From NCBI GenBank assembly GCA_947457465.1, contig CANGWB010000004.1:1-64000 (forward strand): a stretch of 64,000 bases of DNA. The letters are read 5' to 3'. This stretch comes from Chitinophagaceae bacterium. GTDB lineage: Bacteria > Bacteroidota > Bacteroidia > Chitinophagales > Chitinophagaceae. Both the position numbers and the translations under genes were made by a program. The notes under the pieces are model-generated. The model saw only the letters and a program-made list of their open reading frames with translations, did no database searches and was not told the origin of the DNA. This document shows, piece after piece, positions 1 to 8,500 of the stretch. How positions within the stretch are numbered: the first letter of the stretch is position 1; each line of letters opens with the position of its first letter.

Positions 1-404
1 ATAAGGATGCTGACCATACCTCCATTGCGGGTAGTAGTATGGGCGGACTCATCTCGCTCTATGCAATCTGTGAGTATTCACAGGTATTCGGTCGGGCAGC
101 CGGATTAAGCACCCATTGGCCGGGAACTTTTTCAGTGGAAGGGAATCCCTTTATCACAGCCTATCAATCCTATCTCAAAAAAAGATTACCCGATCCGGTC
201 ACCCATCGGATCTACCTCGATTGTGGCGATCAGGAACTCGATGCCTTGTATCCGACACTCCTGAAACAAGTCGAGCAGGTGCTGCGCGAAAAAAAGTATA
301 CGGATAAAAATGGCCGCGCTCGGGTCATCAATGGCACCGGACATTCGGAAAAAGCCTGGGCAGGACGATTGCCGGAAGTAATGCTGTACCTCCTTGGGAG
401 GTAG
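1..404 (+). CDS. alpha/beta-hydrolase (putative esterase), C-terminal part
   Basis: Open from the left edge of the window (reading frame of base 3) to a TAG stop at 402-404, so only the last ~133 residues are present. The visible part contains G-S-S-M-G-G, the nucleophile elbow (GxSxG) of the esterase D / putative esterase branch of the alpha/beta-hydrolase fold, with a probable catalytic Asp in YLDCGDQELD and a probable catalytic His in the C-terminal stretch GTGHSEKAW. The exact substrate cannot be told from the fragment. The stop codon is the first word of a stop-rich palindromic element that follows. Confidence 0.75.
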   Translation, partial: KDADHTSIAGSSMGGLISLYAICEYSQVFGRAAGLSTHWPGTFSVEGNPFITAYQSYLKKRLPDPVTHRIYLDCGDQELDALYPTLLKQVEQVLREKKYTDKNGRARVINGTGHSEKAWAGRLPEVMLYLLGR

Positions 405-526
405 TTTAGGGAGTTGAGAGAGTTTAGAGGGTTGAGAGGATGAGGGAGTTGAGCAAGTTTAAGCAGTTGAGATTTCGAGGCCTGACTTTGTCTCAACCTC
501 CTCAACCCTCTCAACTATCTAAACTG
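402..526. repeat. stop-rich palindromic element 1 (GTTGAG/GTTTAG family)
   Basis: Purine-rich arm (402-471) made of words such as GTTTAGG, GTTGAGA and GATGAGG, a short spacer, then a pyrimidine-rich arm (491-525). The reverse complement of 491-525 aligns along its whole length with 421-454, with only a few mismatches. It starts in the esterase stop codon. It could form a long hairpin at the 3' end of the esterase mRNA; no T-run follows. Confidence 0.8.
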
Positions 527-597
527 TAAGTCAAAATATTTACTGAAAATCAACACGTTACAAGGGTGCGATAAAAAATACTCGCTCAAAAACCCTT

Positions 598-624
598 TTT
601 GACAGCTGATTTCTGCTAGCTTTG
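598..624 (+). promoter_or_regulatory. candidate Bacteroidota promoter for rplM operon
   Basis: A full match to the TAnnTTTG -7 box (TAGCTTTG, 617-624) lies about 50 nt upstream of rplM, with a TTTG/TTGACA-like -33 candidate at 598-604. The spacing between the two is about 15 nt, a little short compared with the usual 17-20. The ~45-nt leader would be the place for autoregulation, but no clear fold was seen. Confidence 0.55.
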
Positions 625-674
625 CGCTCCCTATTTCATCGTGGCCGGGATAGCGGCCGCACAAATTAAACATC

Positions 675-1118
675 ATGAGTAAACTGCATTTCACTACGAA
701 GCATGCGAACGAGGCTACCGTGAAGCGCAACTGGTATGTTGTGGACGGTACTAATCAAACCGTTGGACGCATGTGTGCCCGTATCGCAGCCATTCTGCGC
801 GGCAAGAACAAAGCCTGTTACACCCCTCACGTTGACACCGGTGATTATATCATCGTGATCAATGCGGAGAAGGTGGTATTGACCGGCAACAAAATGGATC
901 AGAAGATCTATGATCATTACACCGGTTATCCGGGTGGTCGTAAAGAGGAGACAGCTGCCAACCTGATCAAGCGTCGTCCTGAGGTATTGATCGAGCGCGC
1001 CGTAAAAGGTATGCTTCCCAAGAATCGCCTCGGACGCAAGATGTACAAGAAACTCTTCGTGTACGTAGGTGCTGCTCATCCGCATGGTGCACAACAACCC
1101 AAGGAATTGAAATTCTAA
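675..1118 (+). CDS. rplM: 50S ribosomal protein L13
   Basis: 147 residues, full length for L13. It is an early-assembling protein of the large subunit. Family signatures visible are the N-terminal [19 protein letters not shown] block, the [18 protein letters not shown] segment and the [14 protein letters not shown] motif. It opens the classic L13-S9-S2-EF-Ts cluster. rpsI begins 21 nt after the stop. No Shine-Dalgarno sequence precedes the ATG, as is usual in Bacteroidota. Confidence 0.98.
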   Translation: MSKLHFTTKHANEATVKRNWYVVDGTNQTVGRMCARIAAILRGKNKACYTPHVDTGDYIIVINAEKVVLTGNKMDQKIYDHYTGYPGGRKEETAANLIKRRPEVLIERAVKGMLPKNRLGRKMYKKLFVYVGAAHPHGAQQPKELKF

Positions 1119-1139
1119 GCCCCCTTTAAAAAACGATAA

Positions 1140-1529
1140 ATGGAAAAGCAAAAAAATAGCGTCGGCCGTCGTAAAGAAGCGGTCACCCGTGTATTCGTCA
1201 CGAAAGGTGGCGGACAGATCCTGGTCAACGACAAGGATTACAAAGTGTATTTCCCACTGGTCTATTTGCAGAACCAGGTAGAGCGTCCGTTGAAAACAGT
1301 GGACATGCTCGACAAACTGGATGTGAAGATCAACGCCACGGGTGGTGGTGTGAAAGGACAGGCTGAAGCAGCCATGCTGGGTATCGCCCGTATACTGGTT
1401 GACATGAATCCTGAACTGCGTCCCGCACTCAAGGCGGCCGGATTGCTCAAGCGTGATCCTCGTTCTGTGGAGCGTAAGAAATTCGGTCATAAGAAAGCTC
1501 GTCGTAGCTACCAGTTCTCTAAGCGTTAA
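1140..1529 (+). CDS. rpsI: 30S ribosomal protein S9
   Basis: 129 residues, normal for S9. The start SVGRRKEAVTRVFV and the conserved basic C-terminus ending RRSYQFSKR are diagnostic; the terminal Lys-Arg reaches into the P-site tRNA anticodon region of the small subunit in known ribosome structures. It sits between rplM and rpsB in one transcription unit, with short gaps on both sides. Confidence 0.98.
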   Translation: MEKQKNSVGRRKEAVTRVFVTKGGGQILVNDKDYKVYFPLVYLQNQVERPLKTVDMLDKLDVKINATGGGVKGQAEAAMLGIARILVDMNPELRPALKAAGLLKRDPRSVERKKFGHKKARRSYQFSKR

Positions 1530-1565
1530 TCGAAATCATCCATTAAAAAAGATCATTCAACTCAT

Positions 1566-2423
1566 ATGGAAAATAACACCTCGTTACAGCAGCAGTTACT
1601 GGATGCCGGCGTGCATTTCGGTCACCTGAAAAAGAAGTGGAACCCCAAGATGTTACCCTACATCTTCGCCGAGAAAAAAGGCATCCACATCATCGACCTC
1701 AATAAGACCGTCGATTGTTTGCAGGAAACAGCTGCTGCCCTGAAGCAGATCGCCCGCAGTGGACGTAAGATTCTCTTCGTCGGTACTAAGAAGCAAGCCA
1801 AAGACATCGTGCAGGAATGTGCACAGCGCGTAGGCATGCCGTTTGTCACCGAGCGTTGGTTGGGTGGTATGCTCACGAACTTCCTCACTATCCGCAAGAG
1901 CGTGAAGAAGATGCAGAGCATTGAAAAAATGCTGGGAGATGGATCCTTCGACAGCATCACGAAGAAAGAGCGTCTGACCCTCAGCCGCGATAAGGATAAG
2001 ATGGAGAAAGTATTGGGTGGTATCGCACAGCTGGGTCGTGTACCTGCTGCGTTGTTCCTCGTCGACATCGGACATGAGCACATCGCTTTGGCGGAAGCCA
2101 AGCGTTTGGGTATCCAGACCTTCGGATTGGTTGACACCAACTGTGATCCGAACAAGGTGGATTTCCCGATCCCTGCGAACGATGATGCCACTAAGTCCAT
2201 CACGATCCTCGTGAACTACATCACCGCTGCTATTGCAGAAGGTCTGGCGGAGCGTCAGGCTGCCAAGGAAGATGATGTAGAAGAGATGACCGATGATGAG
2301 AAAGAGCGTAAAGCCGCTAAACTCCTTGCCGAAGCAGAAGCAGAGGGAGGAAAAGGTGGCGGACGCCGTGGTGGTCCGGGTGGTGGTGGTGGCGCACGTC
2401 GCCGTACGCCAACCCGTCGCTAA
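1566..2423 (+). CDS. rpsB: 30S ribosomal protein S2 with Gly/Arg-rich C-terminal tail
   Basis: 285 residues. The core (about 1-235) is typical S2: [19 protein letters not shown] near the start, [24 protein letters not shown] and the [19 protein letters not shown] block. After an acidic helix (about 240-262) comes a tail of roughly 30 residues dominated by Gly and Arg, longer than in E. coli S2 (241 aa). Such a tail could bind rRNA or mRNA, but this is inference. It is followed by tsf, as in most bacteria. Confidence 0.97.
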   Translation: MENNTSLQQQLLDAGVHFGHLKKKWNPKMLPYIFAEKKGIHIIDLNKTVDCLQETAAALKQIARSGRKILFVGTKKQAKDIVQECAQRVGMPFVTERWLGGMLTNFLTIRKSVKKMQSIEKMLGDGSFDSITKKERLTLSRDKDKMEKVLGGIAQLGRVPAALFLVDIGHEHIALAEAKRLGIQTFGLVDTNCDPNKVDFPIPANDDATKSITILVNYITAAIAEGLAERQAAKEDDVEEMTDDEKERKAAKLLAEAEAEGGKGGGRRGGPGGGGGARRRTPTRR

Positions 2424-2492
2424 TCGGATCGGCTTGTGAATGTGAACGTTCCGTTTCGGCGGAACCATGTTGAATCATTAATCAATCGAATC

Positions 2493-3329
2493 ATGTCAAC
2501 CGTAACAATCAGTGCACAGGATATAAATAAACTTCGTCAGGCTACCGGCGCCGGTATGATGGATTGCCGCAAAGCCCTGACCGAAACAAACGGCGATTTT
2601 GAAGCAGCCATCGACTGGCTGCGCAAGCAAGGACAAAAAGTCGCCGCTAAACGTAGTGACCGCGAAGCAAAAGAAGGCGTAGTGATCGCGCAAACAACTG
2701 CAGATAACAAGACCGGTATCGTAGTTTGCGTGAGCTGTGAAACCGACTTCGTTTCTAAGAATACCGATTTCGTTGCCTTTGGAAAAAGCATCGCTGATGC
2801 AGCCGTGGCAAACAATGTTAAGAGCCTCGACGAGCTGATGAACGTGAAGATCGGCGACTTGACCGTAGCGGCGTTGGTCGACGAAAAACTTGCTACCATC
2901 GGAGAGAAGATCGGTGTAACGAAATTCGAGCGCATCGACGCTCCGTTCGTTTCCTCTTACATCCACGGTGCGTACCGCATCGGGGTATTGGTAGGCATGG
3001 ACAAAGAAGCAGCTGATGCCGGTAGAGACGTAGCGATGCAGATCGCTGCCCTGAATCCTGTAGCCGTAGATGCCGATTCTGTTCCAGCCGATGTGATCGC
3101 CCGCGAAAAAGACATCATCGTGGAACTGATGAATCAAGATCCTAAGATGGCCGGTAAGCCTGCTGAGATGATCGCTAAGATCGCAGAAGGTAAGATGGGT
3201 GCATTCTTCAAAGAACAAACCCTCACGGCACAGGCCTTCGTGAAGGACGGCAGCAAGTCCGTTGCCGATTACCTGAAAGAAGCCGGTAACGTGACCGTTA
3301 CATCGTTCAAACGTGTAGCGCTCGGTTAA
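2493..3329 (+). CDS. tsf: translation elongation factor Ts
   Basis: 278 residues from the ATG at 2493. The frame is open from an ATG at 2436, but the family begins at the STVTISAQDINKLRQATGAG region, so the extra 19 codons are not expected to be translated. EF-Ts recharges EF-Tu with GTP. The UBA-like N-terminal domain with TGAGMMDCRKAL and the dimer-forming core with CVSCETDFVSKN are present. It is the last gene of the L13-S9-S2-EF-Ts unit and is followed by an intrinsic terminator. Confidence 0.97.
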   Translation: MSTVTISAQDINKLRQATGAGMMDCRKALTETNGDFEAAIDWLRKQGQKVAAKRSDREAKEGVVIAQTTADNKTGIVVCVSCETDFVSKNTDFVAFGKSIADAAVANNVKSLDELMNVKIGDLTVAALVDEKLATIGEKIGVTKFERIDAPFVSSYIHGAYRIGVLVGMDKEAADAGRDVAMQIAALNPVAVDADSVPADVIAREKDIIVELMNQDPKMAGKPAEMIAKIAEGKMGAFFKEQTLTAQAFVKDGSKSVADYLKEAGNVTVTSFKRVALG

Positions 3330-3348
3330 TCTAAAAAACATCAAATAC

Positions 3349-3379
3349 AAAGGGATCCAATATCGGGTCCCTTTTTTTT
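3349..3379 (+). terminator. intrinsic terminator after tsf
   Basis: AAAGGGATCC, a 6-nt loop, GGGTCCC and then a run of eight T. The stem has one G-T wobble. It closes the ribosomal protein operon and separates it from pyrH. Confidence 0.9.
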
Positions 3380-3413
3380 GAGTTCTATATCTTTACTTCG
3401 AAATCATCTGCAT

Positions 3414-4124
3414 ATGCTTCCCAAATTCAAGCGCGTACTGCTCAAACTCTCCGGCGAATCCTTGATGGGTGATAAGAGTTTCGGTTTTGATACCGATGTT
3501 ATCGCTCAATATGCAAAAGACGTGAAGGCGATCGCAGACCTGGGCGTGCAAGTAGCCATTGTGATCGGCGGCGGAAATATTTACCGGGGGATGAATGAAG
3601 CAGAGACCGGTATCGAGCGGGCACATGGTGATTACATGGGTATGCTGGCCACAGTCATCAATGGCATGGCACTGCAGGCGAGTTTAGAAAAAGTTGGTTT
3701 GTACACGCGTCTTCTTTCCGCCATCAAAATGGAACAGATCGCTGAGCCATACATTCGTCGACGTGCGATCCGTCACCTTGAAAAAGGCCGCATTGTCATC
3801 TTCGGCGCCGGCACCGGAAATCCGTATTTCACGACCGATACAGCCGGTTCGCTTCGTGCCATCGAGATCAATGCAGATGTGATCCTGAAAGGAACACGGG
3901 TAGACGGGATCTACACGGCTGACCCGGAAAAGGATCCTTCGGCTAAAAAATATGAGACCATCAGTTTTCAGGAATGCATTTCCCAGCAGCTGAAGGTGAT
4001 GGATATGACCGCCTTTACCCTGTGCATGGAGAATAAGCTTCCCATCATCGTGTTTGATATGAATCAGCCCGACAATCTTCGCCGCGTTATCAGCGGAGAA
4101 AAGGTCGGTACACTGGTTAAATAA
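3414..4124 (+). CDS. pyrH: uridylate kinase (UMP kinase)
   Basis: 236 residues from the ATG at 3414; the frame is open further upstream, but that part runs out of the terminator and is not conserved. The enzyme converts UMP to UDP in pyrimidine synthesis. Amino-acid-kinase signatures are visible: [23 protein letters not shown], the [13 protein letters not shown] loop that binds the phosphates, and the [15 protein letters not shown] segment. Family length is about 235-245. In many genomes frr follows; here it does not. Confidence 0.97.
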   Translation: MLPKFKRVLLKLSGESLMGDKSFGFDTDVIAQYAKDVKAIADLGVQVAIVIGGGNIYRGMNEAETGIERAHGDYMGMLATVINGMALQASLEKVGLYTRLLSAIKMEQIAEPYIRRRAIRHLEKGRIVIFGAGTGNPYFTTDTAGSLRAIEINADVILKGTRVDGIYTADPEKDPSAKKYETISFQECISQQLKVMDMTAFTLCMENKLPIIVFDMNQPDNLRRVISGEKVGTLVK

Positions 4125-4255
4125 TCCACATCGTAGATTTACGTAGGGTTTTTACGCGTCTTTTTCGTTCGCGAGGGACTACATTGCCGTGTCCAATTCC
4201 ACTGAATTTCCGCCTCCGCCCCTGCTGATCACTGCTGCGTACGAAACGTGCGAAC

Positions 4256-5113
4256 ATGAAAGTATTATTAGTCATCCTCACCGGTGCGGAGATCGGTGTA
4301 TGGGCAGCACTGCTGTTCACCATTGGATTTGCCTTGCATTTCTGGTGGACACAACGCCAGTTTGTCAAACAGGACCCTTTACAAAAAGAAAAATTACTTC
4401 GAGAGGAGACAGCTTGCTGGAAGAATCGGTTTCTTCAGGAAACAGGCACATTATCCAGAGAGTTGGATCGACTTCGCCTCGAGGCTGAAACCGCTGCGGA
4501 CCGATGCAGCTCCCTTGAATCCGCTCTTTCCTCCAAAGAAGAATTACTGAATCATCTCAAGCACGAGCACCGTATTTATCGTGAATTGTTGACAAGCTCG
4601 TTGCGATCGGGCGAACCACTGGAGAAAAAACTCGAACAAATAGTTACGCTTTCTGCACCTATTCTGCCTGCTGAAGATCCCCTTCACCTGGACAAAGAGC
4701 AAGGTCGAACCCTGCATGCTGATCTGCACCGGGCTGAAGTACGTATCGAAGAACTGGAGTTGAAACTGATGGACATGGAAGATGAGATCCAGCGATTGCA
4801 GGCAACGGAAGGCGGTTCAGGCGATGTGAACGATGAACTGCTGGAGAAGATCTCTCAATTGGAGTCGCAGCTCATTCATGCCCGTTCCATAGCAGAGGCG
4901 CTTGAGCAGGCAAATACCCGTATTCGCGAACTGGAGGAGCAGCTCGAGCAGAGTGAACGACACCGTGAATCATTGAACAACTCCCACCACCGTCTGACAG
5001 AAGAGAACCAGGAACAATACAATCACTTCAAGACACAAATGAATGAACTCGTTGCTGCCCGTCAGCGATTGGCTCACCTGGACAGTCAGGCGGAAGAACC
5101 GCCGAGGGGGTGA
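4256..5113 (+). CDS. membrane-anchored coiled-coil protein of unknown function
   Basis: 285 residues. One hydrophobic helix near the N-terminus (about residues 3-30, rich in Val, Leu and Trp) is followed by a largely charged Glu/Gln/Leu-rich chain with clear heptads from about residue 40 to the end, broken by a proline-containing stretch near residues 150-160. This architecture suits a membrane-tethered structural or scaffold protein. I do not recognise a family. Its stop codon and the preceding Gly-rich end run straight into stop-rich palindromic element 2. Confidence 0.7.
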   Translation: MKVLLVILTGAEIGVWAALLFTIGFALHFWWTQRQFVKQDPLQKEKLLREETACWKNRFLQETGTLSRELDRLRLEAETAADRCSSLESALSSKEELLNHLKHEHRIYRELLTSSLRSGEPLEKKLEQIVTLSAPILPAEDPLHLDKEQGRTLHADLHRAEVRIEELELKLMDMEDEIQRLQATEGGSGDVNDELLEKISQLESQLIHARSIAEALEQANTRIRELEEQLEQSERHRESLNNSHHRLTEENQEQYNHFKTQMNELVAARQRLAHLDSQAEEPPRG

Positions 5114-5182
5114 AGGGTGAAGGATGAAGGATGAGATTTGAGTACGGATAAAAAATTCACCCTTCCCCCTTCATCTTTCAAC
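5107..5182. repeat. stop-rich palindromic element 2 (TGAAGGR family)
   Basis: The left arm (5107-5140) is a run of 7-nt words (TGAAGGG, TGAAGGA, TGAAGGA, TGAGATT) that begins in the stop codon of the coiled-coil gene. The right arm (5155-5182) carries the complementary TTCACCC/TTCATCT words. A short AAAAAGG-CC-TTTTTT inverted repeat with T-run follows at 5183-5200, just before the HU promoter. Confidence 0.8.
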
Positions 5183-5201
5183 TAAAAAGGCCCTTTTTTA
5201 G

Positions 5202-5209
5202 TACCTTCG
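5202..5209 (+). promoter_or_regulatory. -7 box for hup-THX
   Basis: TACCTTCG matches the Bacteroidota TAnnTTyG -7 element and lies 20 nt upstream of the HU start codon. Confidence 0.5.
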
Positions 5210-5229
5210 CTCCTCTCGAAAACCAGCTT

Positions 5230-5499
5230 ATGAACAAAGCAGACCTGATCGTACGCCTGTCTGAAGATGCCGGGATCTCGAAAGTGCAGGCAAATGCCGC
5301 ACTGGATTCTTTCATCGAGGCGGTGACTCGAACGTTGAAGGCAGATGGGAAGGTGAAGCTGGTCGGTTTCGGGACCTTCGATACCTACAAACGTAAAGCC
5401 AGGGTAGGAAGAAACCCGGGTAATGGCGATGTGATCAAGATCAAAGCGCGTCGAGTCGCTCGTTTCAAGGCCGGAAAAGAATTGTCAGACAAACTGTAA
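5230..5499 (+). CDS. hup: HU family DNA-binding protein
   Basis: 89 residues, normal for HU. It is a nucleoid protein that bends DNA as a dimer. Visible features are the N-terminal helical part (MNKADLIVRLSEDAGISK), the LVGFGTFDTYKRKAR strand region and the arm motif RKARVGRNPGNG, with Pro at the expected intercalating position. The gene for THX follows after 25 nt in the same direction; the two probably share a promoter and terminator. Confidence 0.96.
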   Translation: MNKADLIVRLSEDAGISKVQANAALDSFIEAVTRTLKADGKVKLVGFGTFDTYKRKARVGRNPGNGDVIKIKARRVARFKAGKELSDKL

Positions 5500-5524
5500 A
5501 CATCAATCATTCATATCAATCATT

Positions 5525-5647
5525 ATGGGAAGAGGAGATAAAAAAACCGCAAAGGGTAAGCGCTTCAAGGGTTCTTTCGGGAAAAGCCGTCCGGCCAATG
5601 CCCCCAAAGTAGCCAAGAAGAACGCTGCTAAGAAAGCCGCCAAGTGA
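5525..5647 (+). CDS. 30S ribosomal protein THX
   Basis: Short 40-residue gene. The product starts MGRGDKKTAKGKRFKGSFGK, the conserved block of the bacterial THX family, and continues with a Lys/Ala-rich tail. THX is a tiny basic protein sitting in a cavity of the 30S head. It lies 25 nt after HU and is followed by a terminator hairpin that overlaps the end of the convergent pdxH. Confidence 0.9.
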   Translation: MGRGDKKTAKGKRFKGSFGKSRPANAPKVAKKNAAKKAAK

Positions 5648-5656
5648 TCGCTGCGC

Positions 5657-6301
5657 CTACGGCGCCAGACGTTGACGTAACCAGGACCCGCTCGGGTCCT
5701 TTTTGTATTTGATACGGTCATGCATCCGTCCTGGACGCCCCTGCCAAAACTCAACTGAATGAGCAGCCAACCGATACCCACCCCAATGGGCAGGGCGAAC
5801 GATCTCTTTTCCTTCAAAAGTTGCTTTGATACTGTTGTATCGCTCTTCGAGCCAATTTCTATTTTCAATGATCGTACTCTGCGGCGACGAAACGGCTCCT
5901 AGCTGACTTTCTCGGGGGCGACTGCTGAAATAGGCATCGTTCTCCGCATCAGACAATCGTTCGATGTTTCCCCGTACTCGCACCTGTCGCTCCAACTCCT
6001 TCCAGAAAAGAACTACGGCAGCATTTGAGTTTGACGTCAACTGCTGTCCCTTATTGCTTTGATAGTTGGTGAAAAAATGAAAACTGTTTTCATCCACTCC
6101 TTTTAGCAACACAATACGAGCATCGGGTAAGCCCTCTGTATCGACGGTTGCCAAGGTCATGGCATTTACTTCATCGATCTGCGCTCTTATGGCTTCCTCC
6201 CACCATTTTCCGAATTGCTGCATCGGATCGGAAGCGGTTTCTGATTCCAGTAATTGGGCCTGCGCGTAGGTCTTTCGTATGTCGGCAATGGAGGTATGCA
6301 T
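5657..6301 (-). CDS. pdxH: pyridoxamine 5'-phosphate oxidase
   Basis: 214 residues from the ATG at 6301; a longer open frame exists upstream, but the family starts near MHTSIADIRKTY. The FMN enzyme oxidises pyridoxine or pyridoxamine phosphate to PLP. Family features include AMTLATVDTEGLPDARIVLL, FFTNYQSNKG, the SRPRESQLGAVSSPQS segment and the C-terminal FWQGRPGRMHDR and WLRQRLAP end. It is the third gene of the exoA-DUF4286-pdxH unit. Codons near its end double as the terminator hairpin of the opposite THX transcript. Confidence 0.96.
   Translation of the reverse strand: MHTSIADIRKTYAQAQLLESETASDPMQQFGKWWEEAIRAQIDEVNAMTLATVDTEGLPDARIVLLKGVDENSFHFFTNYQSNKGQQLTSNSNAAVVLFWKELERQVRVRGNIERLSDAENDAYFSSRPRESQLGAVSSPQSTIIENRNWLEERYNSIKATFEGKEIVRPAHWGGYRLAAHSVEFWQGRPGRMHDRIKYKKDPSGSWLRQRLAP
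5683..5704 (+). terminator. intrinsic terminator of hup-THX, inside pdxH codons
   Basis: Perfect 7-bp stem AGGACCC / GGGTCCT with a 4-nt loop and a run of five T. On the other strand the same bases encode K-D-P-S-G-S-W of PdxH, so the terminator is embedded in a coding sequence. Confidence 0.85.
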
Positions 6302-6323
6302 ATGCCCGTAAAGGTAAGTCGGA

Positions 6324-6632
6324 TCAAATAACCTGCATGATCGTTCGGAATGCAATAAAGCCATCTCCCCATTTATCATATCCTTTCTTTCTCATTCCTT
6401 CGGCGAACTCCCGGATATACCGATCGTAATGCGCTCGGTCGGGCGCCTCATACTGCGCAGCATAGGTTATGCCTTCTTCATCGTCCGACTCCAGCAGATG
6501 CAGTAATCGTCCGTTCGTAAAACAGCCGGTAGACACAACTTCCTGTATGTGTTCCTCCTGCATCCAGCGCAGCCAATTGGAATGAATGGGATGGCTGACC
6601 TTGATGGTCACATTGTAGATCAGTGGTTTCAT
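6324..6632 (-). CDS. DUF4286 family protein
   Basis: 102 residues from the ATG at 6632, which overlaps the exoA stop codon as ATGA and suggests coupled translation. The protein (MKPLIYNVTIKVSHPI..., ...DRAHYDRYIREFAEGMRKKG) matches the DUF4286 family, small ferredoxin-like alpha/beta proteins common in Bacteroidota with no established function. pdxH follows 22 nt downstream. Confidence 0.85.
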   Translation of the reverse strand: MKPLIYNVTIKVSHPIHSNWLRWMQEEHIQEVVSTGCFTNGRLLHLLESDDEEGITYAAQYEAPDRAHYDRYIREFAEGMRKKGYDKWGDGFIAFRTIMQVI

Positions 6633-7396
6633 TTTTTCAATTCGAGGTAAACTGGGCAATGATCGGAATGCTTCACATCCGGGAAAATCTCAGCATCCTT
6701 GAGTTTGGTTCGCAACGTATCCGTTATGCTGATATAATCGATCCGCCAGCCTTTGTTGTTGAGTCGCACCGAAGGAAACCGCTGACTCCACCAGCTGTAG
6801 CGATGTGGTTCAGGGTGAATATGACGGAACGTATCGATCCATCCGCTCTCAAAAAATTGAGTCATCCAGTCTCGCTCCTGTGGAAGAAATCCGGTCGTGT
6901 TTTTATTTCCCTTTGGATCATGGATATCGATCTCCTGGTGTGCAATATTGTAATCGCCGCAAAGGATCAGTTGCGGATGTGTCTTGCGGAGTTTTTTCAG
7001 CCAGGCATTGCATTCATCCAGCCATTCATATTTAAAGGACTGACGATGTTCGCCACTGGTTCCACTCGGGAAATAGGCGTTGATCAGCCGGATCTTTCCG
7101 AAATCAAGCTGGATCACACGACCCTCTTCATCGCTGGTGCCGTGTCCGTTCCCGTATTCGACATGATCGGGCAGGATCTTAGTAAATACTGCCACACCAC
7201 TGTATCCTTTTTTCTGTGCCGAAAACCAATAGTCGTGATATCCTAGTTTGTGCAATTCATTTGTATCGATATCCTTCTGTTCTGCTTTTGTTTCTTGCAA
7301 ACAGATGATATCGGCGGGGTCGGTGGCCAGCCATTCCAGGAATCCCTTACGGATGGCAGCCCGGATACCGTTTACATTATAGGAAATGATGCGCAT
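6629..7396 (-). CDS. xth: exodeoxyribonuclease III
   Basis: 255 residues, normal length. It is an AP endonuclease and 3'-5' exonuclease of base excision repair. Motifs: ISYNVNGIRAA, LQETKAEQ (metal-binding Glu), LCGDYNIAHQEIDIHDP (catalytic Asp and Asn), WRIDYISITD and the final SDHCPVYLEL with the catalytic Asp-His pair. It is first in a minus-strand unit with DUF4286 (4-nt overlap) and pdxH. The gene diverges from the LOG-type gene with only 43 nt between starts. Confidence 0.97.
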   Translation of the reverse strand: MRIISYNVNGIRAAIRKGFLEWLATDPADIICLQETKAEQKDIDTNELHKLGYHDYWFSAQKKGYSGVAVFTKILPDHVEYGNGHGTSDEEGRVIQLDFGKIRLINAYFPSGTSGEHRQSFKYEWLDECNAWLKKLRKTHPQLILCGDYNIAHQEIDIHDPKGNKNTTGFLPQERDWMTQFFESGWIDTFRHIHPEPHRYSWWSQRFPSVRLNNKGWRIDYISITDTLRTKLKDAEIFPDVKHSDHCPVYLELKK

Positions 7397-7439
7397 CGGA
7401 TAAAACAGGTAATTTTATTGCTGAGGCAATTTACTGGAT

Positions 7440-8192
7440 ATGACGCATAAGAAACACGGCAAGGAGATCAAGACTCCAATCATTCCGCCCAAAGAACACA
7501 TTTTTCTTGAAGGTCCCAAGAGTCGAGGTTATGAACTCTTATTTGCTTGGCGAGTCTTTCGTCAATTCATCCGAGGTTTTCGTACCCTGCATTTCATGGG
7601 TCCTTCCATCACCGTATTCGGATCGGCTCGGTTTAAAGAGGATCATCCCTATTATCAGCAAGCCTGTGCCTTCGGGGAGCGGATCGCTAAACTCGGACTG
7701 GCTACCATGACCGGCGGCGGACCCGGCATCATGGAAGCTGCCAACAGAGGTGCATTCGAAGCGGGCGGCCTATCGGTCGGTTGTAACATTCTCCTTCCCT
7801 TCGAACAGCACGAGAATCCCTACCTGCACAAATCCATCACCTTCGAACACTTCTTTGTGCGGAAAGTATTGCTGGTGAAATATTCTTATGCCTTCATCAT
7901 CATGCCAGGCGGTTTTGGCACCATGGATGAACTCTTTGAGACACTCACCTTGGTTCAGACAAAGACCATCACGAAATTCCCCATCGTGTTGTTCGGAAAG
8001 CAGTATTACCAACCGTTGATGGATGCCATTGCGGATATGGAAAAACAAGGCACCATTTCTCCTGACGACCTGTCTCTGGTTAAATTCACGGATGATATCG
8101 ATGAAGCCATGGACTTCATCGCTTCTTATATTCAGAAACACTACACCGTCAAGCCTCGTAAACGACTCTGGTGGTTGTTTGAAAAGCGATGA
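7440..8192 (+). CDS. LOG family (TIGR00730) Rossmann-fold nucleotide-processing protein
   Basis: 250 residues. Diagnostic motifs are MTGGGPGIMEAANRGAFEAG and PGGFGTMDELFE (PGGxGTxxE), which form the nucleotide-binding and catalytic site in LOG proteins. These are often misnamed lysine decarboxylases; family members are phosphoribohydrolases that cleave nucleoside monophosphates to base and ribose phosphate. An N-terminal extension of about 50 residues and a basic C-terminus frame the core. The in vivo substrate cannot be told. Confidence 0.9.
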   Translation: MTHKKHGKEIKTPIIPPKEHIFLEGPKSRGYELLFAWRVFRQFIRGFRTLHFMGPSITVFGSARFKEDHPYYQQACAFGERIAKLGLATMTGGGPGIMEAANRGAFEAGGLSVGCNILLPFEQHENPYLHKSITFEHFFVRKVLLVKYSYAFIIMPGGFGTMDELFETLTLVQTKTITKFPIVLFGKQYYQPLMDAIADMEKQGTISPDDLSLVKFTDDIDEAMDFIASYIQKHYTVKPRKRLWWLFEKR

Positions 8193-8229
8193 CGATTATT
8201 TGCATTAAGTTTACACCTCAATTAAAAGC

Positions 8230-8496
8230 ATGAACATGTCAGGTGTTGATATCTTAGGTTATGTAGCCGGACTACTAACTGCCTTTACATTTTTGCCACA
8301 GGTAATCAAGACCTGGAAAACTAAATCCGCTAAGGATGTGGCACTCGCCATGTTTGTGATCGCCTTCACTAATCAGATCCTCTGGCTGGCATTCGGTGTA
8401 CTGAGAGAAGATCCGGTCATCATCATCACCAATGCCGTTATGTTATGCATGACCGGACTCATGATCTCACTGAAGCTGAAATACAATCATAAGTAG
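8230..8496 (+). CDS. SemiSWEET-type small sugar transporter
   Basis: 88 residues with three predicted membrane helices (about 8-25, 40-58, 64-82). The first helix ends in the PQ-loop motif TFLPQVIKTWKTKSAKDVA, the hallmark of SemiSWEETs, which work as dimers for facilitated sugar movement across the inner membrane. The start at 8230 is an ATG; a second ATG two codons later could also serve. The HAD gene begins 4 nt after its stop, so the two are likely co-transcribed. Confidence 0.9.
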   Translation: MNMSGVDILGYVAGLLTAFTFLPQVIKTWKTKSAKDVALAMFVIAFTNQILWLAFGVLREDPVIIITNAVMLCMTGLMISLKLKYNHK

Positions 8497-8500
8497 CCAA

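Noticed and set aside
666-1490. Long antisense open frame opposite rplM-rpsI
   Set aside because: It covers two certain ribosomal protein genes on the other strand, and its translation has no family features; it is a shadow of codon bias. Same for frames opposite rpsB, tsf, metH and serC.
3378-3413. Upstream start for pyrH
   Set aside because: The extra codons come from the terminator T-run region, and the family starts at the ATG at 3414.
4125-4255. Small gene or frr between pyrH and the coiled-coil gene
   Set aside because: No open frame with ribosome-recycling-factor features; only a weak TACATTGC promoter-like box.
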